From positions 44,158,714 through 44,222,713 of the forward strand of contig CM049320.1 of the NCBI GenBank assembly GCA_026874595.1: a stretch of DNA of 64,000 bases, given 5' to 3'. Origin of the DNA: Sipunculus nudus (taxonomy: Eukaryota; Annelida; Sipuncula; Golfingiida; Sipunculidae). This document shows, one piece after another, positions 12,112-24,586 of the stretch; position 1 is the first letter of the stretch; the number at the start of each line of letters is the position of its first letter. The notes beneath the pieces were generated by a model. It searched no databases, had not been told where the DNA came from, and worked only from the letters and a program-made list of their open reading frames with translations. Position numbers and translations under genes: made by a program.

Positions 12112-12777
12112 TTAGTACTGTCTATACCTTTTGTACTGCTTGTTAATGTTAGCAGTATCCTTGGAGTGCATTATGAAGGCCCTGATTATACAGTTGTACC
12201 ATAATTTGTGAAAGGCTTTATTACAGTTTAACTGTCAGTGGCCGACACAACAAATTTAACTCATCGGTCATCACGTTCACAGTGCCTGCAGAGTGGCAGG
12301 CACTTACGCCGGTCTAACCTGCAAATGCAAAGGCGTAACGGCAGCTAGTGATATGATACAAAGATAAATCAGACTCACCCAGCCCCGCCACCAAACAAAA
12401 ATTTGATATATTTAGGAGTTGTTGCCTCTTGTTTAGCCATTGTGTGGATATGTCAACCGGCACTTGGCCTGGCTTGGTCTACAATAAACTGACAGCTCGC
12501 AGCTGATAACGGAGGTCAGTCTGCACCTTCCGTGGACGACCTTCTAAGTTCAAGGTCAAGGTCATGACATGGGGTTGTACTTCCGGTATATTATGAATGG
12601 TGGGGACACATGCACGAGAAGGACATAGGACAGGGTTACATTGACATCATTAAAGCGCTCTAGCTTAAAGCTTGATAATTGAAGTAGGCTACTACAGACG
12701 GTAACTGACTGCTTTGAACGCCGACGCCCCCAGAAAAAAGGTTGCCTCGGATGAAAAATGGGGATCCGGACTCCCCT

Positions 12778-12863
12778 CCCCCCCCCCCCCCCCCCCGCAT
12801 TGATCCGCTTTTGACACCCCCCCCCCCCTTTTTTCACAGAAGGGGCGGGGGGGGGGGGGGGGG
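12778..12863. repeat. Paired poly-C and poly-G tracts
   Basis: C-runs at 12778-12796 and about 12817-12828 are followed within 20 bp by a G-run at 12847-12863. The runs can pair as a hairpin or form G-quadruplexes. Run lengths in such tracts are prone to assembly error. Confidence 0.85.
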
Positions 12864-13115
12864 TCGCCCGGTACACCAGACAGGGCCCAAATCGTGAAAT
12901 GGGGCCCAGGCAGACAATTTCCTACAGAGCAAAATAATCTAAAATGTAGGTCTCATTCAGATTTTATTTTACCTTATATTTTCAAAGTTAATAAGGAGAG
13001 CCTGAGAGGGCGCACCGGTCTGGAGTGTCCTGTAGGGCACAGTATATGCTCGAAAATGCGCATGCCCGTAGGCTGACTGCTGATTGGGAGGGTTCGTTTT
13101 CACTTATGGTGGAAC

Positions 13116-13118
<3 letters not shown>

Positions 13119-13167
<49 letters not shown>
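13119..13167. repeat. (AT)n microsatellite
   Basis: About 24 uninterrupted TA units. Confidence 0.95.
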
Positions 13168-13170
<3 letters not shown>

Positions 13171-13616
13171 CCAAATTAGCAATTTTCAGTGAATTGTCCT
13201 TTTTGTAGCCGTGTGTACTCAGAACATCCCATCCAATGCGTTTTGCAAGCGTCTGCTACAGCACAAGTATGGTCATTTAAGGAGGATTCGGCTGTATATA
13301 CGTGTGCACTAAACAGGGGCATTTAAGTAGCAAAAAAGTGCATTGGCATCTATTTCATTTCACATTTGAAAAGAAAACAACCATATTTATTTTCAAACTC
13401 ACACCTCAGTCATCTGATATTTTTTCGGTATCTGTCCATTCAAGTGATTATCAAGTCAACTGACAGTTAAATGAAGTTGCTGAAAAGTGATATACATTCA
13501 ATGCAGATAATTTGAAAATTAACATTCTTGGAAAGAAATGAACCGGGTGATGTTTGGTGTCAAACAGGATACTGTTTGCTGTTTCTAGCTTTACTTGAAA
13601 TTTACATAAATTTAAA

Positions 13617-14685
13617 AAAAGGCCTACAGGCCTAATGCGAACCTGTGCAATGAGATAACACCAGGTATAATGCTTCAATTCTGGACCATTACTTTTCAAG
13701 AACATGTGTATCATGTGTATGAACAATGCAAGTACTAAACACTTAGAACAAGAAACAATTAAACAAACATCACTGCTGCAATTCTGGCATGGGTGCACAC
13801 AACACAAAAACTAGAATATGGGTTGTCAACAAGAGCCAAAATCAGAGTGGGAAAGGTGAAGTGAGGCATGGATTGAGTGGCAAGGGGAAATAGAGTGAGG
13901 CGTATTGCATAATAACCTGGATGTCAGCAGCCGAAATATGTATATAGGTTAATTGCGCCACCTACCACAAAATCCAGAAAGCTGTCCAAGATGTATAAAC
14001 ATGCAAATTAAATTTTATGCAGATAAGTCAAACCACTACTGAGATATGAGTGAATTTAGCCCACGGCGACAAACAGACGGACGCTGTGCAAAAATGGTGG
14101 CAGGTGGTGCCACCAATTTTGTGTATGATTAGGAGATATTTGAGATCTATACACATGCAAAATTTCAGAGGGATATGTCAAACTAATCCTGATATATAAG
14201 CCTGAATGTCTGAAGCGTATACATTAATATAGGAGGCACCACCTGCCAAAAAAATCCAGAAAGCTTTCCAAGATGTATAAACATGCAAAAGTTCAGGCAG
14301 ATAAGTTACACCACTACTGAGATATGAGTGAATTTAGCCCAAGGCAGACAAACAGATGGACGCTGTGCAAAAATGGTTGCAGATGGCACCACTAGTTTTG
14401 CGTATGATAAAGAGCTATGGGAGATCTATACACGTGCAAAATTTTAGCCGAACTGGTCGAACGGTTCCCGAGATATGAGCTTGGATATCTGCAGCTTAAA
14501 CGTGAATGTAGGTGGCGCCACCTGTCATAAAATCAAGAAAGCTGTCCAGGATGTATACACATGCAAAATTTCAGGTGGATAAGTCCAACCAATGCAGAGA
14601 TATGAGGGTTTTTATCCCAAGGCAGATGAACAGAGGGATGCTGTGCAAAAATGGTTGCAGGTTGCCCAACCATTTTTAGGGAACC
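13617..14685 (+). repeat. Mosaic repeat family, copy B with GGCGCC array
   Basis: Begins with the family end GGCCTACAGGCCTAATG / CGAACCTGTGC. At about 13810 it changes into the palindrome array homologous to 3540-4460, including the shared lead-in GGTGAAGTGAGGCATGG. GGTGGCGCCACC occurs near 14512. It abuts copy C, which runs the opposite way, so B and C form an inverted pair. Confidence 0.7.
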
Positions 14686-15936
14686 TGTGAGCTTATGCGA
14701 TGGTTCGGCGGCGTCCGTTGTCTGTACGTTAACCCATACTATCTTGAAAACGGCAAGAGTTATCATCACGAAATTTTATGCAAAAATTAGTCGTCTAAAA
14801 ACATGAAAATGTCAAGTTGATTCATTCAATTTTTCAAAAGAATTATCCCAGGAAATGGTTCTTTCAATTATATCAGAAAAGCTTAAGTTGGTCTTATGGC
14901 CATTATTATGTCTTACTCAAACTGAGGACTGCAAAACTGTTCCTCTACAAAATTATTGTTTCAATTATACCTTCTGTAACATGGCACAAAAATTATTCTT
15001 AGGTGGCCTTTGTTCAAGTTTACTTGAATTATTTTTGGCAGAATTATTGGACCTTTAACAATGAAAGAACTGCATTTTTAATTAATCTAGATATTTTGAT
15101 AAAAAAAATTATGAATATTTCAGCTTGAAAAGAATCATTTAAGCCAAAGTCTTTCAGTATGTGTAAACAGTTTTACCAACAGGCCAAGATTGTGTCTGTA
15201 TATTTAAATAGGTTAAGAAACTGCCAACTGTTTCAGATTATGCAATAGATCAAGAGTTCATTTAGTGCAGCCAGATATAGGTCAAGATTTCAATCAGTGC
15301 AGCCAAGCACAAGGCATGTGATCCCCTCATGGGTGTCATGCCCCTCAGGGCTGCATGTGGAGCCAATCTATTTATAGCTTTGGCAGACTACCAACTGTAT
15401 CAGATTAGGCAACAGGTCAAGAGTTCACTCAGTGCAGCCAGGTAAAGGTCATAAGTTCATCCAGTCTAGCCAGGTGCAGGGAATGAGTTCACTCAGTGCA
15501 GTAGCCTGAGCCAGCAAATTAGTCACAGTTCACTCGGGGCAACTGCCTTTCTCACCTAAGCCTGGTCAGCCCCATGCATCAGACTCGAGGTAAGTTTGAT
15601 GTATTGGCCTGATTTTATGACCTGTCTATGTGTCTTTGATGGCTTTCTCGTTCACAAGACAGGTGTCGCCACCTACAATGACTTTTGCACAGTGTATGTG
15701 CCTGCTTATTTCTATAGAGGAATTTGATATATCATCCTGAAATTGGGCATATTTATATCTATCGAATAGCTATGTCGTATACAAGACTGGTGGTGCCACC
15801 TACAATAATTTTTGCACAGTGTGTGTCCCTGCTTATTTCTCAGGAGGGGTTTGATATATCAGTCTGAACTAGGGGTATGTATATATCTCTGATAGCTTTG
15901 TTGTATACAAGACTGGTGGTGCCAGCTACAATCATT
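14686..15936 (-). repeat. Mosaic repeat family, copy C
   Basis: Starts GGGAACCTGTGAGCTTATGCG and runs through the segment ATGAAAGAACTG, the CACTCAGTGCAG tract and the TGGTGGTGCCA units. At 15936 it is cut off in CAATCATTTTT, where the 3' border motif of another element begins. The short open frames at 14817-15058 are inside repeat shared with 26943-27155. Confidence 0.7.
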
Positions 15937-17004
15937 TTTAGCTCAGCTAACTGTAAGTCAACTGAGGTATAGGAATGGTGCCTGTCTGTCGTCCGTCCGG
16001 ACGTCTGGGCATCCGGCAGTCCGTAAGCAGGGCACAAATTGTAACAGCTGGTCCTAGAAACATCTTAGTGAAGATCCAGGGAGGTCAATAAAAAATCTAA
16101 TCGGAAACCTGAAATAAGGTCACTGCGACCTATATCCTTTGAGCTATGGGGCTTGAAAGTACCCACACAATAGTAAAAATTTTATACAAAACCTCCAATA
16201 TCTTGATAATTAATGCATGGTTTCTCATGAATCTTGCCTTGAATATTGACCATGACTAGTTTTGTCAGTTCCTGAAACGTGGTGGCGCCACCTGTATTTT
16301 TTCCTATTTTAAAGAATATTTTCTATTTATTAACTATAAAATGACAACAATCATGTCAGTTTTTTTTTTAGCTTGGATTACATCTGGTGTCCCAAAACCT
16401 GGTGTGTTTATTGATCACAAGTGGATGCCCTATCACCCTGTCTGTCTGTCTGTATGTCTGTCTGTCTGTCAATTCGTCCATTCACACAAATTTGTTTCCA
16501 GACGATAGCTCCAGGTTGGATTGGCACATGGATTTCAAACATGACTTACACATGGCCCACCACTAAAGCGAGAACCTATATGATTTTGGGGTCATGAGGT
16601 CAATGTTCAAGGTCACAGGACTCACTTAATTAAAAAGATTATGGCTGCATTTTAAGCCAAGCTTTTCATCCTAAACTTTCCATCTTGCGCATTTAGCTGA
16701 CTTGCCAGTATGGGGAGAGCATAAATTAATTTGGGGTCACAAGGTCAAAGGTCAAGGTCACAGGGGAAATCTGTTCACAAATAAGTTTCTAGATGATAAC
16801 TCCAGTTTAGTTTGACATATTGGTTTCAAACTTAACTTATAAATGGCCCACCACTAAAGTAAGAACCATGTCGAATTTGGGGTCCAAAGGTCAAGGTCAC
16901 AGGACCCATTTCTTTTAAAGGAATGTGTATGCATTTGAAGCCAAACTTTTCATCGCGAACCTTCCAACTTATAGATATTAATAACCTGCCACTAGGGGAA
17001 GATT
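15937..17004 (-). repeat. Dispersed element, inverted, with 3' border motif
   Basis: Starts TTTTTAGCTCAGCTAACTG, the complement of the border seen at 9366 and 32006, followed by CCGTCCGGACG and GGCAGTCCG. It contains one IR3-like motif, AGGTCACTGCGACCT, near 16113 and a (TCTG)n run at 16437-16470. The interior has paired runs such as GGTCAAAGGTCAAGGTCACAG. It appears to have truncated copy C. Confidence 0.55.
16437..16470. repeat. (TCTG)n microsatellite
   Basis: Eight TCTG-type units with one interruption (TGTA). Confidence 0.9.
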
Positions 17005-17162
17005 CTGCAGCAGTTCACATGTGACCGATCATAATTCAGAATTTTAAAAAAATTCTGCCTTGTGGTTATGGAGGATTTCTCCGGAAACCATGCGGCGATG
17101 GCGGCACCGTCGGAGTCCGACTGAAAACATAGTATCTGCAAAACTCTGTTTTGGCGGATACA
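17005..17162 (+). repeat. Short dispersed repeat next to copy D
   Basis: Matches 4500-4700, including GGTTATGGAGGATTTCTCCGG and AAAACATAGTATC.GCAAAA. It includes the small palindromic GGAGGATTTCTCC. It sits immediately before copy D as its partner sits before copy A. Confidence 0.6.
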
Positions 17163-19126
17163 ATGATTGTAGCTGACACCACCAGTCTTATATACAACGA
17201 AGATATATAAATATGCCCAATGTCAGACTGATATGTCAATCCCCTCCTGTGAAATAAGCAGGGACATACACTGTGCAAAAATTATTGTAGGTGGCGCCAC
17301 CAGTCTTGTACACTATAAAGCGACCTGATATGTATAAACATGCCCAATTTAAAGGCTGATGTATCAAATTCCTCTGTAGAAATAAACAGGCGCAAAAGTC
17401 AATGTAGGTGGCACAACCTGTCTTGTAAACAGGAATACCATCAAAGACGCATAGATAGGTCAAAATATCAGTCCAATACATCAAACTTCCCCAGAGTTTG
17501 ATGCACTGGGCTGACAAGGCTTAGGTGAGTAAGGCAGTTGCCCCCGACTGACCTGTGACAAATTGCTGCCTCAAGCTACTGCACTGAGTGAACTCTTGAC
17601 CTGCACCTGGCTAGACTGAGTGAAATTTTGACCTGTACCAGGCTGCACTGAGTGAACTCTTGACCTGTTGTATAATCTGACACATTTGGCAGTCTGTCAA
17701 AGCTATAAATAGATTCAGGCTGAACTTTGGTGCCAAATATGATGCAGTGAGCAGTCTGCCAAATCTATAAAAAGAATGCAGCTACTGCACTGAGTGAACT
17801 CTTGACCTATACCTGGCTGCACTTCTTCAAATCCTGGCACTGTACCAAAACTATTTATAGAGCTTTCATCATCTTGGCTAATGGCCAACATCAAGGCACT
17901 GGCATTCTGCCAATGGTAAACAAAGTGCTGCCATCTTTTACCAAAAGTGGTCCCTACTTGAAATATATTTGAAATTTATTTTCCCAATACAAAATGCTTT
18001 TCAGCTGACTTTTTATAAAAAAAGAAATCATGAATATATGTAAAATTATTACGGACGATACTGAATGCAAAATTAAAATACAGATATATCTCATTGATGG
18101 CAAATTCTTGAATTAAGTTGAGTAGGGATACCAATAATTTATAATCCACGTACAGTTGTCTTTATATAGCCACAGAGAGCTGAATATCAATGATTGTAAC
18201 ATTGCCTCGTATGATTAATCACTTAAATCATAAAAATCTGAAATTGTTAATAGCTTTTAAAAAAAACTTTCTTGTCAATATTAACCAAAGATAACCTGAA
18301 ATCTAAATGTCTAGTGGCATGATGTAATAGATGCTGAATTATCAACATCTGAGGATAATTAATGTGTGAGATTTAAGAATTAGGCCCGGTGGTTTTTGAG
18401 AAGATCTTTGTAGCCACTGAGCTAAAATGGGCTGTTATGGCATATGACTAAATTCAGCTTCCCATAACTTAGCCAAAAGTCAATGAAAAGAGACCATTTG
18501 AACAAACTTCAGAAAGCACTACCCTCGGATCATTTCTGTGCGATATTAAACATTTTGGCCATATGATTTCAGAGAAGAAGTTTTTTGTAGCCCTCACTGT
18601 GATACAGGCACTGATGACCCCGTACAAAAAAAGCCGATGCAGGTGGCGCCACCATTACTTTAATTTCAGATATGACCTATGTGACCAACATTGGCATAAC
18701 ATTTGGTGATGATAGCTCCAGCCGTTTCTGAGATTTAAATTTTAATATGTTTTTTTGCACAGTTCACAAAGTTCAACCTCCTGTAGCTCGGCCAAAAAAT
18801 CTCCGAACTGGAACCATTCGAACAAACTTGAGAAAGTTTGTTCCAGGGATCATTTCTGTGAAATGTTGGACAATTTGGCTGGACAGTTTCGGAGAAGAAG
18901 GTTTTTAAAAGCTTTTTTGGCTTTTTCCTTATAACATCTAAGAAAATGCAGTTAGAAAAAAAAATAAACAAAATCCGATATAGTTTTTTGGATGACTGGT
19001 TATTTGCAAAAATTTTGATGCTACCTCCTGCCATTTTTGAGATAGCTATGGTTAACGTACAGACGACGCACGACACACGACGCACGACGGACGACGCCGC
19101 ACCATCCCATAAGCTCACAGGTTCGC
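17163..19126 (+). repeat. Mosaic repeat family, copy D
   Basis: Begins inside the TGGTGGTGCCA-type units, so its left end is truncated, and ends with CATAAGCTCACAGGTTCGC at 19126. It includes the CACTGAGTGAACT tract (17570-17820), and 17900-19126 corresponds to 24587-25930 in reverse. One GGTGGCGCCACC core lies near 17290 and another near 18640. No coding sequence. Confidence 0.7.
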
Positions 19127-20644
19127 TAAAAAAAGGACCAGCATGCGAGGCAGTTAGAATATGAAAATATCAGAATTATATTCAAATTCTTTGACAAATG
19201 ACCTAGTTTATAGGACAGAACTGGGCCGGAGCTGGAATTTTAAGGGATAAATTGAGATCCCGGGGCACACCGCAAGTTCCGAATAAAAACAAAATGTGTA
19301 GACTGAACAATTTAGGGGGCGTATAGCATAAAAACTGACAAAATAAACGATCAAAGTAACTTAAAAGCGTCTCGGTGAATGAAATCCATGTTAATATTAA
19401 ACATATTAAATGATAATAATGTCATTCATCAGTCCCTACAGGCAAGGGGCACAAGTGCACACAGCAAGGATTTGCTCTACTTAGGCATATATCTATATCA
19501 AATCGCCAGCTATTGTACACTGTAGAGGTGGCCTGTTTCCAGATCTGGATTACTCATAAATTATATAGTGTTGCCCCTCTCATATCTGACCAATTTTATT
19601 TTTGGTAACTGCATTAGAATTTCAGAACCAATAGCTTTAATCCATGTATTCATGGTATTTGATAATTAAATCAACAGTGCTTACAAGAAAACAATATGCG
19701 ATGGTCAAAGTATAGGGTGAAATTCATGGTAGTGATTTAACATTTGTTGACAAAGTAACCTCAGTTATATCCTTTGGCCCGGAAACAACAAACATGCCCT
19801 CTTTGCATGAGAGAGGGTAATCAACACTTTTCTCTTTATCCCCTCTCACACAGCAACAAACATCGAGTTATTGACTATAATCAGAAGCAAGCAGTGAACA
19901 GGTTATTTAAAGCTTCTTTTACATGTGAAATTAAAGGAACATAATCTGGAGCAATATTATGCATATTCTTTCACATCATCAGTTCAGTTTTGCTTTATAC
20001 AAAAGTTTCCAAGCAAAACCTTCCCAGCACACGGTCTCATTAGTTATTACCTCCCTTTGAGCTGTTTAACACCTTTTTATGGCTTAACGTGTTGTTAAAC
20101 ACAGTCCACGTGTGTATGTTCACCATAACAAGTCCGCGTGACCAGAGGTTCGATTGTGAGCCACAAGACCCGAAGTTTCAGCCAGCGGAAACATGCATTA
20201 CATTTTTTAGCCAAGTCAGTCAGGGCATCTCCCGATTGAAACGTGTTGTGGCAGAGCGATACACGCGCTGTGTTTATGTTTACACCTGTGATCGCGCCCG
20301 GACCACTGTTTTTAACACTCGTTTACAGGAATAAGGAAGCGATTTCAGGACAATATTTTGGCAGGTACAAATTTATTTTAGAGGGAAGAAGCAATTTTTC
20401 GTGTTAATTCATCATGCTGTGTATGTGATTTTGGCCCCTTTAAAAGTTTTTAAACTGTACTTGCAATCTACATCCCGGACAGAGTTAAATAAAGAAGCTG
20501 CTATAAACTTTTTTATACAGAAATATGGTCTCTCCCTGTGAGGATATGCATGGAACCGGACAAAGATAGTTAAACATAAAGTTCTGTATAATTTTCCCAG
20601 ATTATAGCATATCAGTATTCATCAGGTGGAACTCAGATGCTCAA

Positions 20645-20663
20645 GGGGGGGGGGGGGGGGGGG
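20645..20663. repeat. Poly-G tract
   Basis: A 19-base G-run followed by TTCGTCCGAACCC. The combination can fold back on itself and may be the end of an unidentified MITE. Confidence 0.85.
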
Positions 20664-21038
20664 TTCGTCCGAACCCACCGAACCCCCCTAGCCTATACGG
20701 GCCTGATGCGCAAGTCTCGTTTGTCATTTGAGAAACTTGTATACAGACCGGCCATGAATTTATTACCGGTCCAATGATAGGCCTATGTGTGAAAATGAAC
20801 AAGTCAAAAAATTTGGCTCAGGAGTGTCAAGTAGGGCACATGAAATGCTGGGAAATACGGAAGTTGCTTCTTTTGCGAAGCGTGAATATAGGTTTTTATA
20901 TGGGGAGTGATCGAAAGGGAGCAGGGCCCGTCAGGAGTTTCCTATATATTAGGCCTATAGAACACCAGAAGATAATTAAAATTAGGAAATCTGGCTTTTG
21001 TGTTATCTTGGTTATAAGGGGCCGGCTCGGCCTCGGTC

Positions 21039-21041
<3 letters not shown>

Positions 21042-21104
<63 letters not shown>
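21042..21104. repeat. (TA)n microsatellite
   Basis: About 31 uninterrupted TA units. The open frame across it is a low-complexity translation. Confidence 0.95.
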
Positions 21105-21107
<3 letters not shown>

Positions 21108-21959
21108 GCCAAATTAAATGCTTGTTAATGCGAATTTTTTTCTCTTGGATTTTACCTTATATAATTTTTATCGAAAGTGATTGAAGGGCCCATGGGGGCT
21201 CGGACCAAGGAGTTTCAAAGGGCGCAAGAACAAGGTTGAGGATGGAGCCTGATTTATCTTAAATAACATTATCTGGTTTATTTATATTTTAATCCGTTGG
21301 GCCTAAAGGAACCGAATGGACCCGGAGTACTTTGGGCCCACTATAGAGTGCATGAAAATGTAGAAATTCCGGTGTTATGGCCAACAAACTTTAGGACATA
21401 TTAACTGCAAGTATTAACGCACATCCATATCAGAAATTAATAAAACAACATTTATTTGGTTTTAATTCATTCTTCTGGGGGCCACGGAAATTATACATTT
21501 TTATACATGAATATATCATATTTATTACGAAGGGTGATTGCTTTTGTTTAAAGTGTTTGTGAATAGAATTTAAATAAAATGATTCAGTGGAGAGGCCCCT
21601 TTTAAACTCTTTGTTAAATTTTTCTGGGCGCTTGTGTGTGTGGGTGAGAGAGGTTCGCTTTCATTTTGTTTATAAATCTCGTGTCCCTACATATATATGC
21701 ATGCTGAATATAATGCCTATAGGGCTAGTTTCTTATTTCTGAAACAATCTATAGCCCAGCTGTTAAGAGAAGAATTGTGCAAAAAGAGAAAGCAACATGA
21801 AACCTGGCATAATAGTGGTCTAGACCATACATGTACTCAATATTTCAGATATGGGGACTTAAGCGGACAGCTTTATATAGATTCTATGCCGTGTGGGATC
21901 CTATTGTGCTAAACGTGCTTATTCGGCACATCCATCGGTAAAACTTGCTAAAATTTGTT

Positions 21960-22380
21960 GAATACTGCCTTTTTAGAGTCCATGTCACATGTATGCTGAT
22001 CATATATTGACAAAACCATTATTACCATGTTTATATAATTCAATAATTTCCAGTGTCCTAACTTATGCACCGGAGTGCTGGTTTACAAGTATATCTGATA
22101 AGTTAATGAAACGGCTAAATAATACCAGGAAGGGAAGTTGTAAAATAACTAGTACTTCTCCTGCCACACACCAGGAAATCTGTGAAACCAAATTAATGGC
22201 TTACATGAACAAAGATCATGAACGACACAAGACATCCCCTACATTCAGAGTTCAGTTTTTTACCTTCAGGTAAACGCTTAGATGTAACATTCTGCAGAAC
22301 AACTCGCTTTCAAAAATCTGTTGTGCTATACAGTATTAAACTTTTTAACTCTCAACCCTTTATATATTTAATGGTTTGAA
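21960..22380 (+). pseudogene. Non-LTR retrotransposon reverse transcriptase, C-terminal fragment
   Basis: The translation LYNSIISSVLTYAPECWF followed by SDKLMKRLNN matches the region after the reverse transcriptase palm in CR1/L2-type LINEs (commonly FYNSFIESVLTF..CWFG). After a frameshift near 22215 the phrases FLPSGKRLD and TTRFQKS follow, the usual C-terminal LINE tail. The catalytic part is absent, so this is a 5'-truncated dead copy. A homologous fragment lies at 45170-45790. LINE identity is firm; the clade is less certain. Confidence 0.75.
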
Positions 22381-22639
22381 TTATGTGTTTTTACGTGCAT
22401 ATATTTACATGCATAGTTATATACGTTCAGTGTTATTTTTATGTATTTATTTATTTAATTTTATGTAATGAATTGCAAGTCACCAACTAATTCCTGAAAC
22501 TGAAGTCTGGTCTGGTCTGGCAATATCGGAACTATATGTTACGGCCTATATCGACCGTATTTGATGACTTCTTCAATTAATAGACGACATAGGTACAACA
22601 GAACAACCTGAATAGCAAAGTGTTAATGAACTGTGTCAA

Positions 22640-24586
22640 AAAAAGGATTTTCTGTAAATACTTGTTGTATTTTTTTTAATTCATATATACATACAATTAC
22701 AAACAAATACAAATACAAACATAATAATATTATGCAATACAAACAGGACATTATACAATAACAAGAACTTTACAGGCATGTTAACAAACATTAAATACAT
22801 TTATGATAGTTTTTCCTCACAAATAAGATACGATATACTATCAAACAACACCGAATTGTAATATAATAGTGACTTATTGAATGAGAGCAGGAAACCTCTC
22901 ATTTATAGCATTTATATACAGTCTAATGTATCAATTTGACAACTGTGGTAATATTTTCCCCCACTTACGGAGATGTACATTTAATTTTCATTTATTCTGA
23001 GCTATCTCATATTCAATATTCTGCAATAGTTTCAGTTTATTAGTAAAACACGCAAATAAATTCGTGTTAGGGTCAGTTCTATTAAAATAAATAACCATTT
23101 TGTAGGTCATGATAAGCTGATTCAGCCAGGGGTTTTCCTTCGTAGGTAGTACCGTGAACAATATAATTGTGAAATTAAGAGAAGGAAAATATATATTCGA
23201 TGTTTTAAGCCATGTCTAAATTCGAAAGTATACATTTTTGGACACAAAACATTCACAGAACAAATGAATCACTGTTTCATATTCAAGAAAACAATATGAA
23301 CACCGTGGACTGTCAGAAAGATTCCACTTGTAAAGCAGACCAGTAAATAGTTCTGTAAAATCTTGTATACTGGAATTCCCTGTTATACATATCAAGTGAA
23401 ATTTGATGGGCTGCAACATAGTATTGTGTAAATTGTTCCCTACTAATTTCCCCTCTTTCAGCCCACTTCTTGAATGCTGTTCAAGTTGACTCAGAGCTCT
23501 TCTTTTTAATAAGTGAATCATACACCCTTTTATATGTAATATCTGCCAAATCAATAATTCAAGTTTCTGTAACAACACATTTTCCTCTAGTTTTCTATAC
23601 GAACTCTTCTGACATACATAAACTAATCCATTATTGAGGTACTGAACCTATATAGCAGATCTCAATGACAAATACTTGCTAAATGATAATGGTGGATACC
23701 TTACCCTCAATTTGTGCCAGGCACATGCATAACCATTATTTGTTAAAAGGTCTTTCAACATTCTTATGTTTAAACTATCAAAATATTTTACAAAAAAAGA
23801 CTTTTTATTGGACTTCTAATAACAATTATTCCACAAAGGCTGTAAGATAACTACCTGGGCTGAATCAGGGTACTTCTTAACCAAATATGACCACTCTTTG
23901 AGGCATTCCCTATAAAATGGCAACATTTGACATGGAATTCTCTTTACATAAAAATTTAGTGAAATTGCATCTGTACCTCAAATTGATTTTAAGTAGTACT
24001 GAGGTTTTGTTTTCCATGTTCTGTCTGAACCTGTGATCATCCTTTTTATTCACATATTATACTGAGTTTTTTATCTTGTACCCACATCTGGGAAGCACAC
24101 TCTTCCTGTCATAGGATCCAATGACTGTCTCATATTTCCATAGAAACTGTCTCATGAGTAATGTGATATTATTAATAAATATTTTTGGTGGGGTACACAT
24201 ATTACAAACACACAAAGTCTTTGATAAGCCTAGAGTTCTACAAACTTCTGTATGTCAAAATATTGTAAGGGTTCTAGTTGACCAAATGTTGAACAGTTAC
24301 TTAAGTTTCTCCTCCACTGTCTGAAAGTTGTATTTATAAAGAATGTCCTCATTGTATGGGTACCATATCCGAAGAATTTTAATAGCTGATTTTGTTAAAT
24401 TAACCTATTTACATGGGATTAGTGTTTTATCCTTTTTCTTCCATTTGCCCAACAAAGCGGCATCTGATTTTTCGTAATTCACTATTAATGAAGTATAATT
24501 AGTAAACATGTCAATTTTTAATATCAGATGCTTGAATGACTCCGCATTTGACAGGAAAAAAGTAACATCGTCAGCAATTATTGTTA
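22640..24586 (-). pseudogene. L1/Tx1-like LINE ORF2, C-terminal half
   Basis: Reading from right to left, the fragment opens at 24586 with IIADDVTFFLSN, the reverse transcriptase YxDD box with a non-aromatic first residue. It continues through ALLGKWKKKD and WYPYNED, phrases typical of the L1/Tx1 thumb region. At 23216-23578 the end carries KWNLSDSPRCSYC...HLFCEC, the CCHC-like zinc-binding tail of these LINEs. Many stops and frameshifts interrupt it. Its right edge is exactly the border of copy E, and ORF1-like sequence of the same type lies on the far side at 28392-28910. The endonuclease and the N-terminal reverse transcriptase are missing. Confidence 0.75.

Larger units (their letters stand above)
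12112..13616. other. Unassigned stretch with C/G tracts and an AT repeat
   Basis: No gene recognised. The stretch holds long C-runs and a G-run (12778-12863) and an (AT)n tract (13119-13167). The open frames across these tracts are low-complexity translations. Confidence 0.5.
19127..21955. other. Unassigned stretch
   Basis: I find no recognisable gene. A G-run (20645-20663) leads into an imperfect hairpin GGGTTCGTCCGAACCC, and a long TA repeat occupies 21042-21104. Open frames at 20089-20334 and 21697-21912 have no family resemblance and no clear splice context. Confidence 0.5.

Noticed and set aside
12562-12876. Gly/Pro-rich open frame on the minus strand
   Set aside because: It is a translation of the poly-C and poly-G tracts. 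No conserved domain or stable composition lies outside them.
14817-15058. Two overlapping open frames
   Set aside because: The same DNA recurs at 26880-27170 in copy E with different stops. It belongs to the mosaic repeat.
15937-17004. Hormone-response element at 16113
   Set aside because: A single imperfect site (AGGTCACTGCGACCT) in a decayed repeat is not sufficient evidence. Only the regular array is reported as a finding.
20774-21184. Long open frame with a run of alternating Tyr and Ile
   Set aside because: The run is the translation of the (TA)n microsatellite. The same applies to the frames across 13119, 29989, 42322 and 48399.
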